NCBI GenBank assembly: GCA_001970955.1
Contig: MPUH01000540.1
Coordinates: 1-47,036 of the forward strand
Origin: Stentor coeruleus
Taxonomy: Eukaryota; Ciliophora; Heterotrichea; Heterotrichida; Stentoridae
Reading direction: 5' to 3'
DNA length: 47,036 nucleotides
Positions 10,314-19,648 of this stretch are shown here, in pieces. Both the position numbers and the translations under genes were made by a program. Positions within the stretch are counted from its first letter, which is position 1; every line of letters begins with the position of its first letter. The notes beneath the pieces are model-generated. The model did no database searches. It was not told the DNA's origin and saw only the letters and a list, made by a program, of their open reading frames with translations.

Positions 10314-10988
10314 ATGGAAGCAGAAGACTACCACTTTCGATTCAAAATTGTGCTTATTGGAGACAACGGAGTTGGTAAAACTACATTACTCGATGGTAAG
10401 CAATAAATAGCTTTAACTCAGAACTATGGCCGAGTATTAGAAAATGAGACAGTAGAAGAAATGCATTTCAAATCGGTAACATATGTTGATGAGACTACTT
10501 TTTATAGACTCAACTATTGGGATTTACCAGGTAGTGAAAGATACTTACCAGTTACAAGCAGATATTGTGCAGGGGCAACAGCGGCGATGTTTGTATTTGA
10601 CAGTAATGACTAAGCAGTTACTAAAAGAGCATCATTTGAAAGGATTGAAAAATGGATTAAAGAGTGTGAAAAAGTAGAAATTCTATCAAAAGTGTTGCTT
10701 GGGAATAAAATTGACCTTGCTGGAAGAAAGGATTCAACACCTGTGACGAAAACTGAAGCGATGAGTCTTGCTAGGAAATATGGAATGGAATATTTTGAGA
10801 TAAGTGCTTTAGATGAAAATAGCCTTAGAAGTATGTTTGAACATGTGTTTAATAGTATTGTTGCTAATATACCCAACCCTCCTGATCCTGGTATGCTGTT
10901 AGGGAAAAGTATTTCATTAGGAAGGAGGATTACTAATAATCCTAAGTTCAAGACTGCACTTTTTGACACGGATTCTAGGTATGATTAG
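10314..10988 (+). CDS. Atypical Rab-like small GTPase, two 15-nt introns
   Basis: Three exons: 10314-10395, 10411-10602 and 10618-10988. Introns are GTAAGCAATAAATAG (10396-10410) and GTAATGACTAAGCAG (10603-10617). Spliced length is about 214 residues. Visible G motifs: P-loop GDNGVGKT, G3 WDLPGSE, G4 NKID and G5 EISA. The second splice restores FDITKRASFERIEKWI, a standard Rab segment. Two departures from the family: the catalytic Gln after DxxG is Ser, and the C-terminus (FDTDSRYD) has no cysteine, so no geranylgeranylation site. Rab proteins normally direct vesicle traffic from membranes; this one may be soluble or hold GTP longer (inference). The exact subfamily is not clear. Confidence 0.88.
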
Positions 10989-11194
10989 ATTAATTAAGAC
11001 TGAGTTATAAATTGGGAAAATCTTTTAGTTTGTTGTGATAATTTTAAGAGAAGATAGATAAACATAAAACTAAGCTGGTTTTTAATTCAAGATACAATTT
11101 CTTATAAACACCCTAATATTTTATACAAACTAAAAACATAACACATTAATAAAAATCTTCACAAATTATTTATCTTAAAAAAGTTTCATCTAAA

Positions 11195-12124
11195 TTACCA
11201 TTCCACTAATATCTCAACATCATCATCTTCACACTTCAAAGGCTTTGCAAAACATCTAATCCTACAAAGTTCCATATCAACAAGTGTAAAACTCATCAAA
11301 TTACATACATTTCCTTCAGCAAACAAATCCCCAAACTCAGTATTCGTACTAGAATCTGAAAGACTAGTCTCACTAATCTCTGATTTATCTCCATGAACAT
11401 TTTTAAACATCTCTTCTCTTTCTGCAACTAAAATATCCAGTTTATTACTCACATTTATATATTCAGGATAATAGTCATTATCCCACTTTTTTCTATTCCT
11501 AACAACTTTTTGAATAAAACCTGAGCCATATTTCAAACTAAATTCTTTTAATTGTTCATCGATTTCTTCATTTAATTTCATTTTGTGTGATTGAATTTTA
11601 TCATCTTCATGTGGGAAAAATGCTAATAAACCATCAACGTATTCATTAGATTTTAATTTATACACAGGTTTTTGTATAAGAGCTTTAAGACTATAATGTA
11701 AATACTCTGATTTAGCTTTTATATAATCACGTTTTACGTTTAGTTTGCTTAGTTCTTTATCGATACGTAATTGATTTTTTAATGCTATCTGTTCTAACTC
11801 ATGATAATTCAGACTTCCTAGATTTAATTCTATTGTGTTTACAATTGAGTAGTGGGTGTTTAATAAGCTTATAAAAGTTGATATTTGTGCTGACAACTTT
11901 TTCAGCTCATGTTTGTTCCTTTGGGCTTCGATTACAGATGTGTTTTGGAAATATTTCATAACTTTCTGAATGACCTCAAGTAACGAATGGATGCTTTCAA
12001 AAGGTAGGTCCTCTAAACCTTCTGAACTGATTGAAACTATTTTATGGCAGGCGAAACTTATAGTCTCAGAAGAAAATCTTTCTGAATTCATTGCACGGAT
12101 TTGGTTTTGTAGCGACCTTGACAT
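11195..12124 (-). CDS. Coiled-coil protein of unknown function
   Basis: A 309-residue single-exon ORF starting MSRSLQNQIRAMNSERF. Most of the first 230 residues look helical, with heptad-like stretches (HELKKLSAQISTFISLLN, ELEQIALKNQLRIDKELSKL). An acidic Ser-rich linker (SEISETSLSDSSTNTEFGDLF) precedes a compact C-terminal end with a Cys pair and acidic tail. I recognise no family. It lies only 37 bp downstream of the CDPK stop on the same strand. Confidence 0.75.
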   Translation of the reverse strand: MSRSLQNQIRAMNSERFSSETISFACHKIVSISSEGLEDLPFESIHSLLEVIQKVMKYFQNTSVIEAQRNKHELKKLSAQISTFISLLNTHYSIVNTIELNLGSLNYHELEQIALKNQLRIDKELSKLNVKRDYIKAKSEYLHYSLKALIQKPVYKLKSNEYVDGLLAFFPHEDDKIQSHKMKLNEEIDEQLKEFSLKYGSGFIQKVVRNRKKWDNDYYPEYINVSNKLDILVAEREEMFKNVHGDKSEISETSLSDSSTNTEFGDLFAEGNVCNLMSFTLVDMELCRIRCFAKPLKCEDDDVEILVEW

Positions 12125-12161
12125 TATTTTTATTTAAATTTGTAAGCTATTATTATCTACT

Positions 12162-13682
12162 TTAAACCCTATTCGAAGGGTCTTTAACTTTTTCCATAAA
12201 CACACAAAACTCTTCAAGGTCCAACTGTCCATCTCCATTAACATCAGCTTCTTTAATCATTTCTAAAAACATATGAGTTTGTCCTTTTGACCCTCCAAAT
12301 GCTTCCAACAATTCATTTACAGATATCGACCCACTACCATCTTTATCAAAGTCTTTAAAAGCTTGATGTAATCTTTCTCTTGATAATTCTTTTTCCCAGT
12401 TTATAGCAGCAGTTAAAAACTCAGAATAATTTATACACCCATTTCCATCTTCATCAACTTGTTTAAGAATCTCTCCAANATAATTTATACACCCATTTCC
12501 ATCTTCATCAACTTGTTTAAGAATCTCTCCAATATTAGCTGCTAATTCTCCAGTTAATGTTCCTATAGCTTTTTTTATTTCATCAACACTTAATAAACCA
12601 TCACCATTACTGTCTATTGCTGTAAAAGTTTTTCTAAGCATAGAAACTTCTTCACTTGATATTAGTTGACTTACTATATAAGCTAAAGTTGCACGATGAA
12701 GTTTACTTGTTGATGAAAAATTAGCTAGGTTTCTTAATGACCTTGAAGCTAAATCTTTATCAGGAACTTCATTATTAGCATGTTTTTGTATCCATGGGTT
12801 GTTGTAAACTTCAGTAATTGTTGGCCTATCAGCAGCAACTCTTGTAAGCATTCTTTTAATTAGATTCACAGCTTCAGGTGACACATTTTTCCATACTTGT
12901 TTTTTAAACTGAATTTCCTTTACAGAAATGTTCATTAAGATCTCTGTTTCGGTTGAGCCGTTAAAAGGTGGTGAGCCTGATAATAATATGAATAATATAA
13001 TACCCAAACTCCAAACATCACATTTTTGATTGTAATTCCCTGAGACAACTTCTGGGGCCATGTAATATGGACTCCCAACTCTTTCAGTGATGTTGAGGTT
13101 TTTGGTAAAATGCTTACACGTGCCGAAGTCGATAAGTTTCAGTTGTGCATCTTCTTTTTTACTTTCAAAAAGCATGTTTTCAGGTTTTAAGTCCCTATGG
13201 ACAATGTTTTTTGAATGCATGTATTGAACTGATGAGACCATTTGAAGCATATATTTTGCTGCAGTGTTCTCAGTAAGCTTACCTTGTGAGACAATCCTAT
13301 CAAAAAGCTCCCCACCTTGACAAAGCTCAGTGACTATAGAAATTGCCGAATCGTCTTGATAGACTTCAAAAACTTTTATTATGTTAGGGTGGTCCATGGT
13401 TTTAAGAATACTCACTTCTTTCATTAGAGAAGTAACATCAACTTTTTTACCAGTTTTTAAATTTATAACTTTTACAGCACGTTTATGGCCTGATTTTTTG
13501 CTCTTACCAACATATACAGCCCCAAATCCTCCTTCTGAAATCTTTTCCCTTATTTCGTAATCGTTCATAATATTCTCCTGCTTTACTTTGACGAATTTTT
13601 CAGGGTTCGCTGTGTACTCTTTGTCTTCTTTTTTTTCTTTTTCTTCGTTTTTCTTGCTCTTTTTACTTGTGCATGCACCCAT
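12162..13682 (-). CDS. Calcium-dependent protein kinase (CDPK), N-myristoylated type
   Basis: MGACTSKK at the start is a myristoylation/palmitoylation signal. The kinase domain runs roughly from residue 42 to 300, with glycine loop GGFGAVYVG, catalytic Lys in RAVKVI, HRDLKPEN, DFGTCKHF and YYMAPE. A junction helix follows, then four EF-hands: DSNGDGLLSVDE, DEDGNGCINYSE, DKDGSGSISVNE and DVNGDGQLDLEE, all with good calcium ligands. An N-containing 54-bp duplication repeats 18 residues around the second EF-hand; without it the protein is about 488 residues, a normal CDPK length. CDPKs couple calcium pulses directly to phosphorylation and are numerous in ciliates. Membrane location is inferred from the N-terminus. 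Confidence 0.93.
   Translation of the reverse strand: MGACTSKKSKKNEEKEKKEDKEYTANPEKFVKVKQENIMNDYEIREKISEGGFGAVYVGKSKKSGHKRAVKVINLKTGKKVDVTSLMKEVSILKTMDHPNIIKVFEVYQDDSAISIVTELCQGGELFDRIVSQGKLTENTAAKYMLQMVSSVQYMHSKNIVHRDLKPENMLFESKKEDAQLKLIDFGTCKHFTKNLNITERVGSPYYMAPEVVSGNYNQKCDVWSLGIILFILLSGSPPFNGSTETEILMNISVKEIQFKKQVWKNVSPEAVNLIKRMLTRVAADRPTITEVYNNPWIQKHANNEVPDKDLASRSLRNLANFSSTSKLHRATLAYIVSQLISSEEVSMLRKTFTAIDSNGDGLLSVDEIKKAIGTLTGELAANIGEILKQVDEDGNGCINYXGEILKQVDEDGNGCINYSEFLTAAINWEKELSRERLHQAFKDFDKDGSGSISVNELLEAFGGSKGQTHMFLEMIKEADVNGDGQLDLEEFCVFMEKVKDPSNRV
12426..12532 (-). repeat. 53-bp direct duplication around a single N inside the CDPK gene
   Basis: Positions 12426-12478 recur at 12480-12532, with N at 12479. 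The 54-bp offset keeps the frame and doubles 18 residues of the second EF-hand, cutting its loop off from the SEFL continuation. An unmerged contig overlap is the simplest reading. Confidence 0.9.
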
Positions 13683-14650
13683 ATTTATAAACTACCGTTT
13701 TTTATATTATCTTAACTCTTTGTTTAATTTTAGCCTTAGATTTATTCAAAGGATGTGGAAGAAATTATGATTTGGTTTGGGTTTTTAAGGGAAAAAATAT
13801 GATTTTTTGGAGTTTTTGGACTAGGTTTTTATATTGTTTTTAGTTTTAAATATGTTTTGATGTGAAGTTGTATATGATTGGATTATTTAGTAAATAATTT
13901 TATCTACTTTCTTTAGTTGTTATAGTTAGGTTGGAATTAAGTATTTTTTATATGGTTTTAAGATGGGTTTAATGTAATTATATTTTCTTAGTGCTTTCAT
14001 TTATTAAAATCTTAGAATTCCATGTGAAGGGTTGGTAATGAATTGATAAAGTTTGTTGTGTTTTAGATTATAGTATTTTAGCTTTGAAATATAGTTTAAC
14101 TTAGCGCATATTATAAAAGTAACAAAAATATTTTTTAGAGTTTATATTTTTATAAGGTATCTTAAGTGTTTGATATATTAATTTTCGTGATTTGTGATAT
14201 TTATGTTGTTAGATTTTATAAATTATGATTTTTGAGATAATTTCTGAATAAAATTTTAAAGCGAGGGATTTGTGTTATTTGATAGAGGATGTTATGTATA
14301 TAAGAAGATTTTTATAACTTAAAATTTTACGACAAAGAAGTAGTAAATTTTGATAAATTTGTTTATGAAAATATCCTAATTAGACCGTGTATCATTGGAT
14401 ATAAATTAATAAAGTTAAATTGTAAGTAGAGGCATGTATGTAAATAATTTTTACATCAATGCTCCCAAAAACTATCTTTCAAGCCATCCTCCCCATTCTC
14501 CTTTCACAAAACCTCCTTCCTCATCTTCTCCCCCAAAAACCCTAAACTTCCACCAAATCTAACACATAATAATTTCCTTTAATCCCAAACCTTTAACCAA
14601 ATTTTTTACCATTTCCTTCCTAACTCTGATCCTAAAGCTCTATTCAATAA
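13683..14650. other. Divergent intergenic region between CDPK and RPL27A
   Basis: No gene seen. Right of the CDPK start the + strand is G/T-rich. From 14461 to 14580 it is strongly pyrimidine-skewed (47 C, 2 G by my count), immediately before the ribosomal protein start. This is the clearest composition switch in the window. Confidence 0.6.
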
Positions 14651-15076
14651 ATGGTGGCAAGACTAAAGAAAACAAGGCATATGCGAGGACATGTTAGCAT
14701 GGGTCATGGGCGTATAGGAAAGCACAGAAAACACCCAGGCGGTCGTGGAAACGCTGGTGGCCTTCATCACCATAGAATATTATTTGACAAATTCCATCCA
14801 GGGTATTTTGGCAAGACAGGTATGAGAACTTTTCATATGAAGAAAAACCCACAATGGTGTCCTATTGTAAATCTTGATACTTTGAATTCTTTAATGACTG
14901 CAGAACAATTAGCGTCTAAAGATATTCCAGTTATTGATGTAAGTACACATGGATACTTTAAAGTTCTTGGTAGAGGGACACTTACAAGAGCTGTGAATGT
15001 TAAAGCGAGAATTTTCTCAGATAAAGCACAGGAAAGGATTAAAAAACTTGGTGGTCAGTGCATATTGTCAGCTTAA
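14651..15076 (+). CDS. RPL27A: 60S ribosomal protein uL15 (RPL27A)
   Basis: 141 residues, full length for this family. The N-terminus [20 protein letters not shown] and the run [10 protein letters not shown] then [17 protein letters not shown] are highly conserved in eukaryotic uL15. The C-terminal globular domain ends with [15 protein letters not shown] and IKKLGGQC. It is a structural protein of the large cytosolic ribosomal subunit. Single exon. Flanking composition is extreme, C-rich before and G-rich after, in keeping with strong expression (inference). Confidence 0.97.
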   Translation: MVARLKKTRHMRGHVSMGHGRIGKHRKHPGGRGNAGGLHHHRILFDKFHPGYFGKTGMRTFHMKKNPQWCPIVNLDTLNSLMTAEQLASKDIPVIDVSTHGYFKVLGRGTLTRAVNVKARIFSDKAQERIKKLGGQCILSA

Positions 15077-15742
15077 GTTATAGTTTAGTAGATACGCTAG
15101 TTAATTTGCCATTGGGAATTAGAATTTTTAAGGAGTTGGAGTTTTTATTGTGAGATGTTTTTTTAGATTGGTAAGAGTTGATGATTGAATAAAAAATTGA
15201 GTGGTGGTGTTGGTTTGATGCTTGATAATGTGTGTTGTTTGTTTTTTTTTTTAATATTTTTTTGGAATATTTGCCAGAGTTTTTAGGGATTTTTTTTGTT
15301 GTTGGAAAGTTGAGTTGGTGAGTATGATAAGTGTGATTTTTTTGTATTTAGGTGAATGTGACTTATGTGTTTTATATGAAATATAGATTTTTTGTTATAG
15401 AATCAATTCATTATGTTTCCATAGTTCATAAGTAAATAGATAATCTTGTATCATAAATCTATTAAATCATAATCCTTTCTATATATTAATTACTGAATTA
15501 TTTTTAAAATTAACAATTTCAACGAAAACTAAAACCTGTTGATAACTAGTTAATAAGTTGGCAAAATACTCATAAATACTACAAATTAATTTTGTTATGG
15601 GTACCAGCCAAGAACCTGTGCAGTTAATAAAATCAAGCTAAGAAGGGATGACGATGGAAAAAAAATAATATCTTCACGATACAAGAAAAATATTCCCATA
15701 TATTCACATACAAATAAAACCAAGGCTATTTAATTATATAAA
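15077..15742. other. Convergent intergenic region
   Basis: Positions 15121-15240 contain 35 G and 1 C on the + strand by my count, the mirror of the RPL27A upstream region. A slightly GC-richer patch at 15595-15699 holds a 34-residue hydrophobic minus-strand ORF that I do not call a gene. Confidence 0.5.
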
Positions 15743-16456
15743 TTAGACAGAAATAATAACATCTTTACCGATTTTCATCTTAAGTCTTTTACCTTGTTTT
15801 CTCAAAGGGGTGTTCTGTTTAACTATTTTTGGTGATATTCGGTCTTCTTCTTGAGGCTTAGATGGATAAATTTTCATTAAAGTCGGAGTTTTACGTTCAG
15901 GTGGTTTAAAAATTCTCCCTTTTTTGACTATTTTTACATCTAAACCATATGCTTCGCTTTGATTTATCAGGTTTCGAACCTTCATATCATTTGGTGTTTC
16001 AGTTCTATCAGGCTCTTTTTTGTATATATTTAACTCTTCATCTGTTATTTTACTTTTTTCCAAACTTGCATGCAAATCACTATTGTTTATTCTGTTTTTT
16101 GATTGTTTTTCTAATAATTTTAGAATTTGGTTTTTGCAATAAATATAGTTGTTATATTCATTGCTTGATTCTGATTTTGATGGAAATGGACTAGGGTATT
16201 TTGTATGATTTGTAGGGTTTTCAGAGACACTAGTGTGGTGTGAAGGGTGCTGATCGTGTGAATTAAGTGGAAAATAAGAATCTATTGAGTGGCTTATTTG
16301 ATCAATGTCTTGTGAAAGATTTTTTATTGTTTGAATTGGTTTTTGATCTTCAAATCTCACACTAAGCTGCTTTTTATAAACTGTGCTTTTTATAATAGAC
16401 AAAGTTTTCTTTCGTATATCACTAATTTTCTTTAGGCGAATCAGTTCTTGAGACAT
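15743..16456 (-). CDS. Basic, largely disordered protein of unknown function
   Basis: A 237-residue single-exon ORF beginning MSQELIRLKKISDIRKKTL. It is rich in Lys, Ser, Asn and Pro, with a His/Ser/Pro low-complexity stretch near residues 65-95 and a basic C-terminus (KQGKRLKMKIGKD). There is no membrane segment and no recognised domain. The length, sensible codon use and composition of its flanks favour a real gene. A cytoskeletal or nuclear role would be a guess. Confidence 0.65.
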   Translation of the reverse strand: MSQELIRLKKISDIRKKTLSIIKSTVYKKQLSVRFEDQKPIQTIKNLSQDIDQISHSIDSYFPLNSHDQHPSHHTSVSENPTNHTKYPSPFPSKSESSNEYNNYIYCKNQILKLLEKQSKNRINNSDLHASLEKSKITDEELNIYKKEPDRTETPNDMKVRNLINQSEAYGLDVKIVKKGRIFKPPERKTPTLMKIYPSKPQEEDRISPKIVKQNTPLRKQGKRLKMKIGKDVIISV

Positions 16457-17198
16457 ATTATTATTTAATCAATAATTCTAAACTATGTTGTTTTCACTGA
16501 TGCACTCACGATTTACATTGTCTCTGAAAACTAAATGGCCTACCTATTGAGATTTCTTCAAATAAGCTTAGTCTTAGAGTTTCTTTTTGAGTGTAGTTTT
16601 ACCATCTCTCAGACTTATTCACAATATTAAGAATATTTTTAATATGAGGATTTTTTATGGAAAAATCTTATTTCTATTTGAGTATTTCTAGAGTTCAAAC
16701 CATATTAACAAATTTTAATTTGATAGAAGACATAATTATCGTAAATAGTTAGTTTATATTTTTACCCTTTGAATTTTCTAGGCCTGATATTTTAGTTAAA
16801 ATTTCAGATGAGTTGTTTCAGTTTATTTACCCAAAAAAATCATATTTTTCGTATATAGTTTGATTGAAGTTTTATTAGGACTTAAGACATTTATTATGAG
16901 AATATGAAGTGATTATATTTTTTTTAATGAAAAGTGGTCTAAAAAAATGTGATAAGGAAGTATTGGAGAATTTAAGATAAAGGGATTTTGTAAGTAAAGT
17001 TAGGAAAATAATGCATATTGGGTGATTATGTTTAGTAAGGGGGTATAATTATAAGTTTAAATTATATTGGAGATTTTTAATTGACGAAGTTATAAATTTA
17101 TGAATTAGTTATTTAATCATGAAATATTAGGGATTTTACAAGTAATTTATAATTTGATAGTAAAATAATGCTTGAAATATGTAGGCTATCTTATAAAT
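16457..17198. other. Divergent intergenic region, atypical composition
   Basis: No gene found on either strand, also allowing for 15-16 nt introns. Unlike most + gene upstream regions, the last 300 bp before the ITPA start are G-rich on the + strand (about 16860-17160). Confidence 0.4.
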
Positions 17199-17810
17199 AT
17201 GCCTTTGCTTGTAAAATTTATCAGTACAAACGTACCATATACATAGTTAGGCAAAATTCGTGAAATAACAGAGCTTTTGAGCGACATGATAAGCAACAAA
17301 GAAATTATTTTAGAAATAGTTAACAAATCCATTACAGAAATCCAAGGGACTGCTGACGAAGTTATAAGAGACAAAATTATCCGAGCAAGTCAAATAATCC
17401 CTGGAATCGTCCTGATTGAAGATACATCGTTATTTTTTGAAGCTTTAAACATGCTCCCTGGGCCATACATGTAATAAACACATAGAAAAGATTTCCAAGT
17501 TAATTTAGGAAAAAAAGGTTTGGTTAAGATCCTTGAGCCATTTGAAAACAAAAACGCTAGAGTTGAATGTAGACTAGCTTTGAAGTTTCCTGGAGAAGAT
17601 CCTGAAGTTTTTGTCGGAGTTCTCAAAGGGATTATTGTTTCTCCAAAAGGGAAAAACGATTTTTTCTGGGACTCGATTTTTCAGCCACTAAACCATTCTT
17701 TAACCTACGCTGAAATGCTACCAATCGCAAAAAACCAGATTTCTGACCGTAATCAAGCAGTACAGCTTTTAAAATCATATCTAAGATCTCGTATATCTCC
17801 TAAGATTTAA
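17199..17810 (+). CDS. ITPA: Inosine triphosphate pyrophosphatase (ITPA/HAM1 family), two 15-nt introns
   Basis: Three exons: 17199-17231, 17247-17470 and 17486-17810. Introns are GTACCATATACATAG (17232-17246) and GTAATAAACACATAG (17471-17485). The spliced product is about 193 residues, the usual family size. The first splice yields FISTNLGKIREI, matching the N-terminal TGNxxK nucleotide-binding loop. Next come [20 protein letters not shown] (created by the second splice), FFWDSIFQP and TYAEM, all family landmarks. The enzyme hydrolyses ITP, dITP and XTP to monophosphates, keeping deaminated purines out of nucleic acids. The TGN Thr-Gly is replaced by Ser-Thr, a small deviation. The stop is 16 bp from the cyclophilin start. 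Confidence 0.92.
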
Positions 17811-17826
17811 TCCACGAAATTATAAT

Positions 17827-18402
17827 ATGAAGTTTTTGCTTCTGTCTTTCTTATTGATCTGCGCGTTCTCAAAAATCCACGACGTAGAAATTTCAAATAA
17901 AGTTTTCTTCGATGTTGAAGCCAATGGTGAATTCTTAGGAAGAATTGTTTTTGGGCTTTATGGAAAGACAGTTCCTAAAACAGCTGAGAATTTCCGTGCT
18001 CTTTGTACAGGAGAAAATGGTAAAGGATCAGATGGAAAAGCTCTTCACTATAAAGGGTCATCATTCCATAGAGTAATTCCTGACTTTATGATCCAAGGTG
18101 GAGATTTTACACGTGGCGACGGTACAGGAGGCGAAAGCATTTATGGTAAAAAATTCCCTGATGAGAACTTTACATTGAAACATAAAGGCCCTGGGTTACT
18201 TTCTATGGCAAATTCTGGTAAAAATACTAACGGGTCTCAGTTTTTCATTACTACTGTGTCAACTCCATGGCTTGATGGTAAACATGTTGTTTTTGGAGAG
18301 GTACTTGAAGGAATGGATATTGTGAAAAAAATTGAATCTTATGGATCACAGAGCGGAAAACCTTCAAAGAAAATTGTTATTAGAGATTCAGGAGAACTTT
18401 AA
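17827..18402 (+). CDS. Secretory-pathway cyclophilin (peptidyl-prolyl cis-trans isomerase)
   Basis: 191 residues. A cleavable signal peptide ([15 protein letters not shown]) precedes a cyclophilin domain. Catalytic and cyclosporin-binding positions are visible: the [15 protein letters not shown] segment with Arg, Phe and Gln, QFFITT, and the Trp and His in [14 protein letters not shown]. The domain resembles cyclophilin B of the endoplasmic reticulum; the C-terminus (RDSGEL) is not a canonical KDEL signal, so retention is unproven. It assists protein folding by proline isomerisation. The very short gap to ITPA means its promoter must lie in the ITPA 3' end or the two share a transcript (inference). 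Confidence 0.95.
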   Translation: MKFLLLSFLLICAFSKIHDVEISNKVFFDVEANGEFLGRIVFGLYGKTVPKTAENFRALCTGENGKGSDGKALHYKGSSFHRVIPDFMIQGGDFTRGDGTGGESIYGKKFPDENFTLKHKGPGLLSMANSGKNTNGSQFFITTVSTPWLDGKHVVFGEVLEGMDIVKKIESYGSQSGKPSKKIVIRDSGEL

Positions 18403-18871
18403 GTAAGTAGATTTTTAAGTGATACGATTTTTATAGAAAATTTTTTTTTTTTAGGTTTGAATATGCAGATTAAGTATGTGATTGTATAGGGAAGATTAAG
18501 GTTTGATATTAAGATTAGAGTTTAAGAAAGGTTAAAAGATGAGAGGATTTTGGAAAAGGGTAAAAATAGATTTTCTGATTATTAGAAAAAAGTGGTTTAA
18601 TAAAGATTGGTTTGAAGTTTAAAATGTGAAATGAAGTGTTTAGACAGGAAAATAGTTCTTTAAAAGATTTATAATTCTTGCATAAAAAGAATTGAAAATT
18701 GGGTATTTTATCTTAAGATAAAAATTACATGATTGCCAAACTTTTAGTTAGGGATAAGTGTTAAGAAAATAAAAAAAATTTTGCTTTATGATAAGATCAT
18801 GCATATAGAATTTCATTTTTATATAATTTCTTTAGTTCTTTAATAAATTGATTACTATCAAATATATCCTA
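18403..18871. other. Intergenic, downstream of cyclophilin
   Basis: G-rich and C-poor on the + strand until about 18780, as after other + genes. No gene seen. Confidence 0.5.
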
Positions 18872-19057
18872 ATGGGATATAAATTAAATATGAAATCTCA
18901 ATGCCTCTACTTGAATAACGGAAGGTTAATTCATCCGAAAGTTCTCAAGGTTATATTAAGAAACCAAAGCCCTTTATCTCCTACTTTAAAAACGAAGGAT
19001 CTAGAGCAACCATCTCATGGTATATTAATTAATAAGCATACAATTCTTACTTTATAA
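18872..19057 (+). CDS. Possible small ORF or gene remnant
   Basis: 61 residues from ATG to TAA, more GC-rich and more codon-like than its flanks. The C-terminal end SHGILINKHTILTL faintly resembles the strand before the catalytic His of trypsin-like proteases, but the His region is missing. No C-rich upstream flank supports expression from here. It could be a decayed fragment or a chance ORF. Confidence 0.25.
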   Translation: MGYKLNMKSQCLYLNNGRLIHPKVLKVILRNQSPLSPTLKTKDLEQPSHGILINKHTILTL

Positions 19058-19648
19058 AAGTTTTGTTATAGAATTTAATAAAATTAAAATTTATTAGAAT
19101 AGATAGCTTAGATTTTGGGTTAGAATATTTATGCAAAGATTTACAAATTTGGTTAAATTTTTAGTAACTGCTCATTGAATTTTTTCCATTTTGCTATTCT
19201 CAACTGATTAAATTTAGGTTCTTATAAATCTATAAATCGTATAAAAAAAAGTTATTATCGTATTTCTGATGATGCCTATTATTTTTATTTCTGTGTCTAA
19301 GAAATTTATGATTAAATAAACTTATTATAAATGTTTCTTAATAACTTAGCACTTATACTGCGATATAATATGATCTTAATGAGAAAATAACACTTTTTAT
19401 TTTACAAAATATTTTCTGGTTAAGTGTTTTCACCTTTTATTCTTTGAGCCTATTAGTTTAAATCATTGCTGAAATCTTAATTCGTTAAAATTAGTGGAAA
19501 AATATTTTTTACTCTTTAAGCTATTTAACTATATTTAAACTCTTAAAAAAGATCTGACTTAGAAGAATCAGCATAGCTTGAAATTAATAAGCCAATAAAA
19601 TCAGTTTTATATGAATGAATAACTTAAAGATGCCTGTAGTTAAGTAAT
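19058..19648. other. Intergenic, nothing recognised
   Basis: AT-rich sequence without a supported ORF, between the small ORF and the stop of the minus-strand Kelch gene. Confidence 0.4.

Noticed and set aside
15595..15699. 34-residue hydrophobic minus-strand ORF in a slightly GC-richer patch
   Set aside because: Too short, no recognisable motif and no intron extends it. Possibly a relic, but unsupported.
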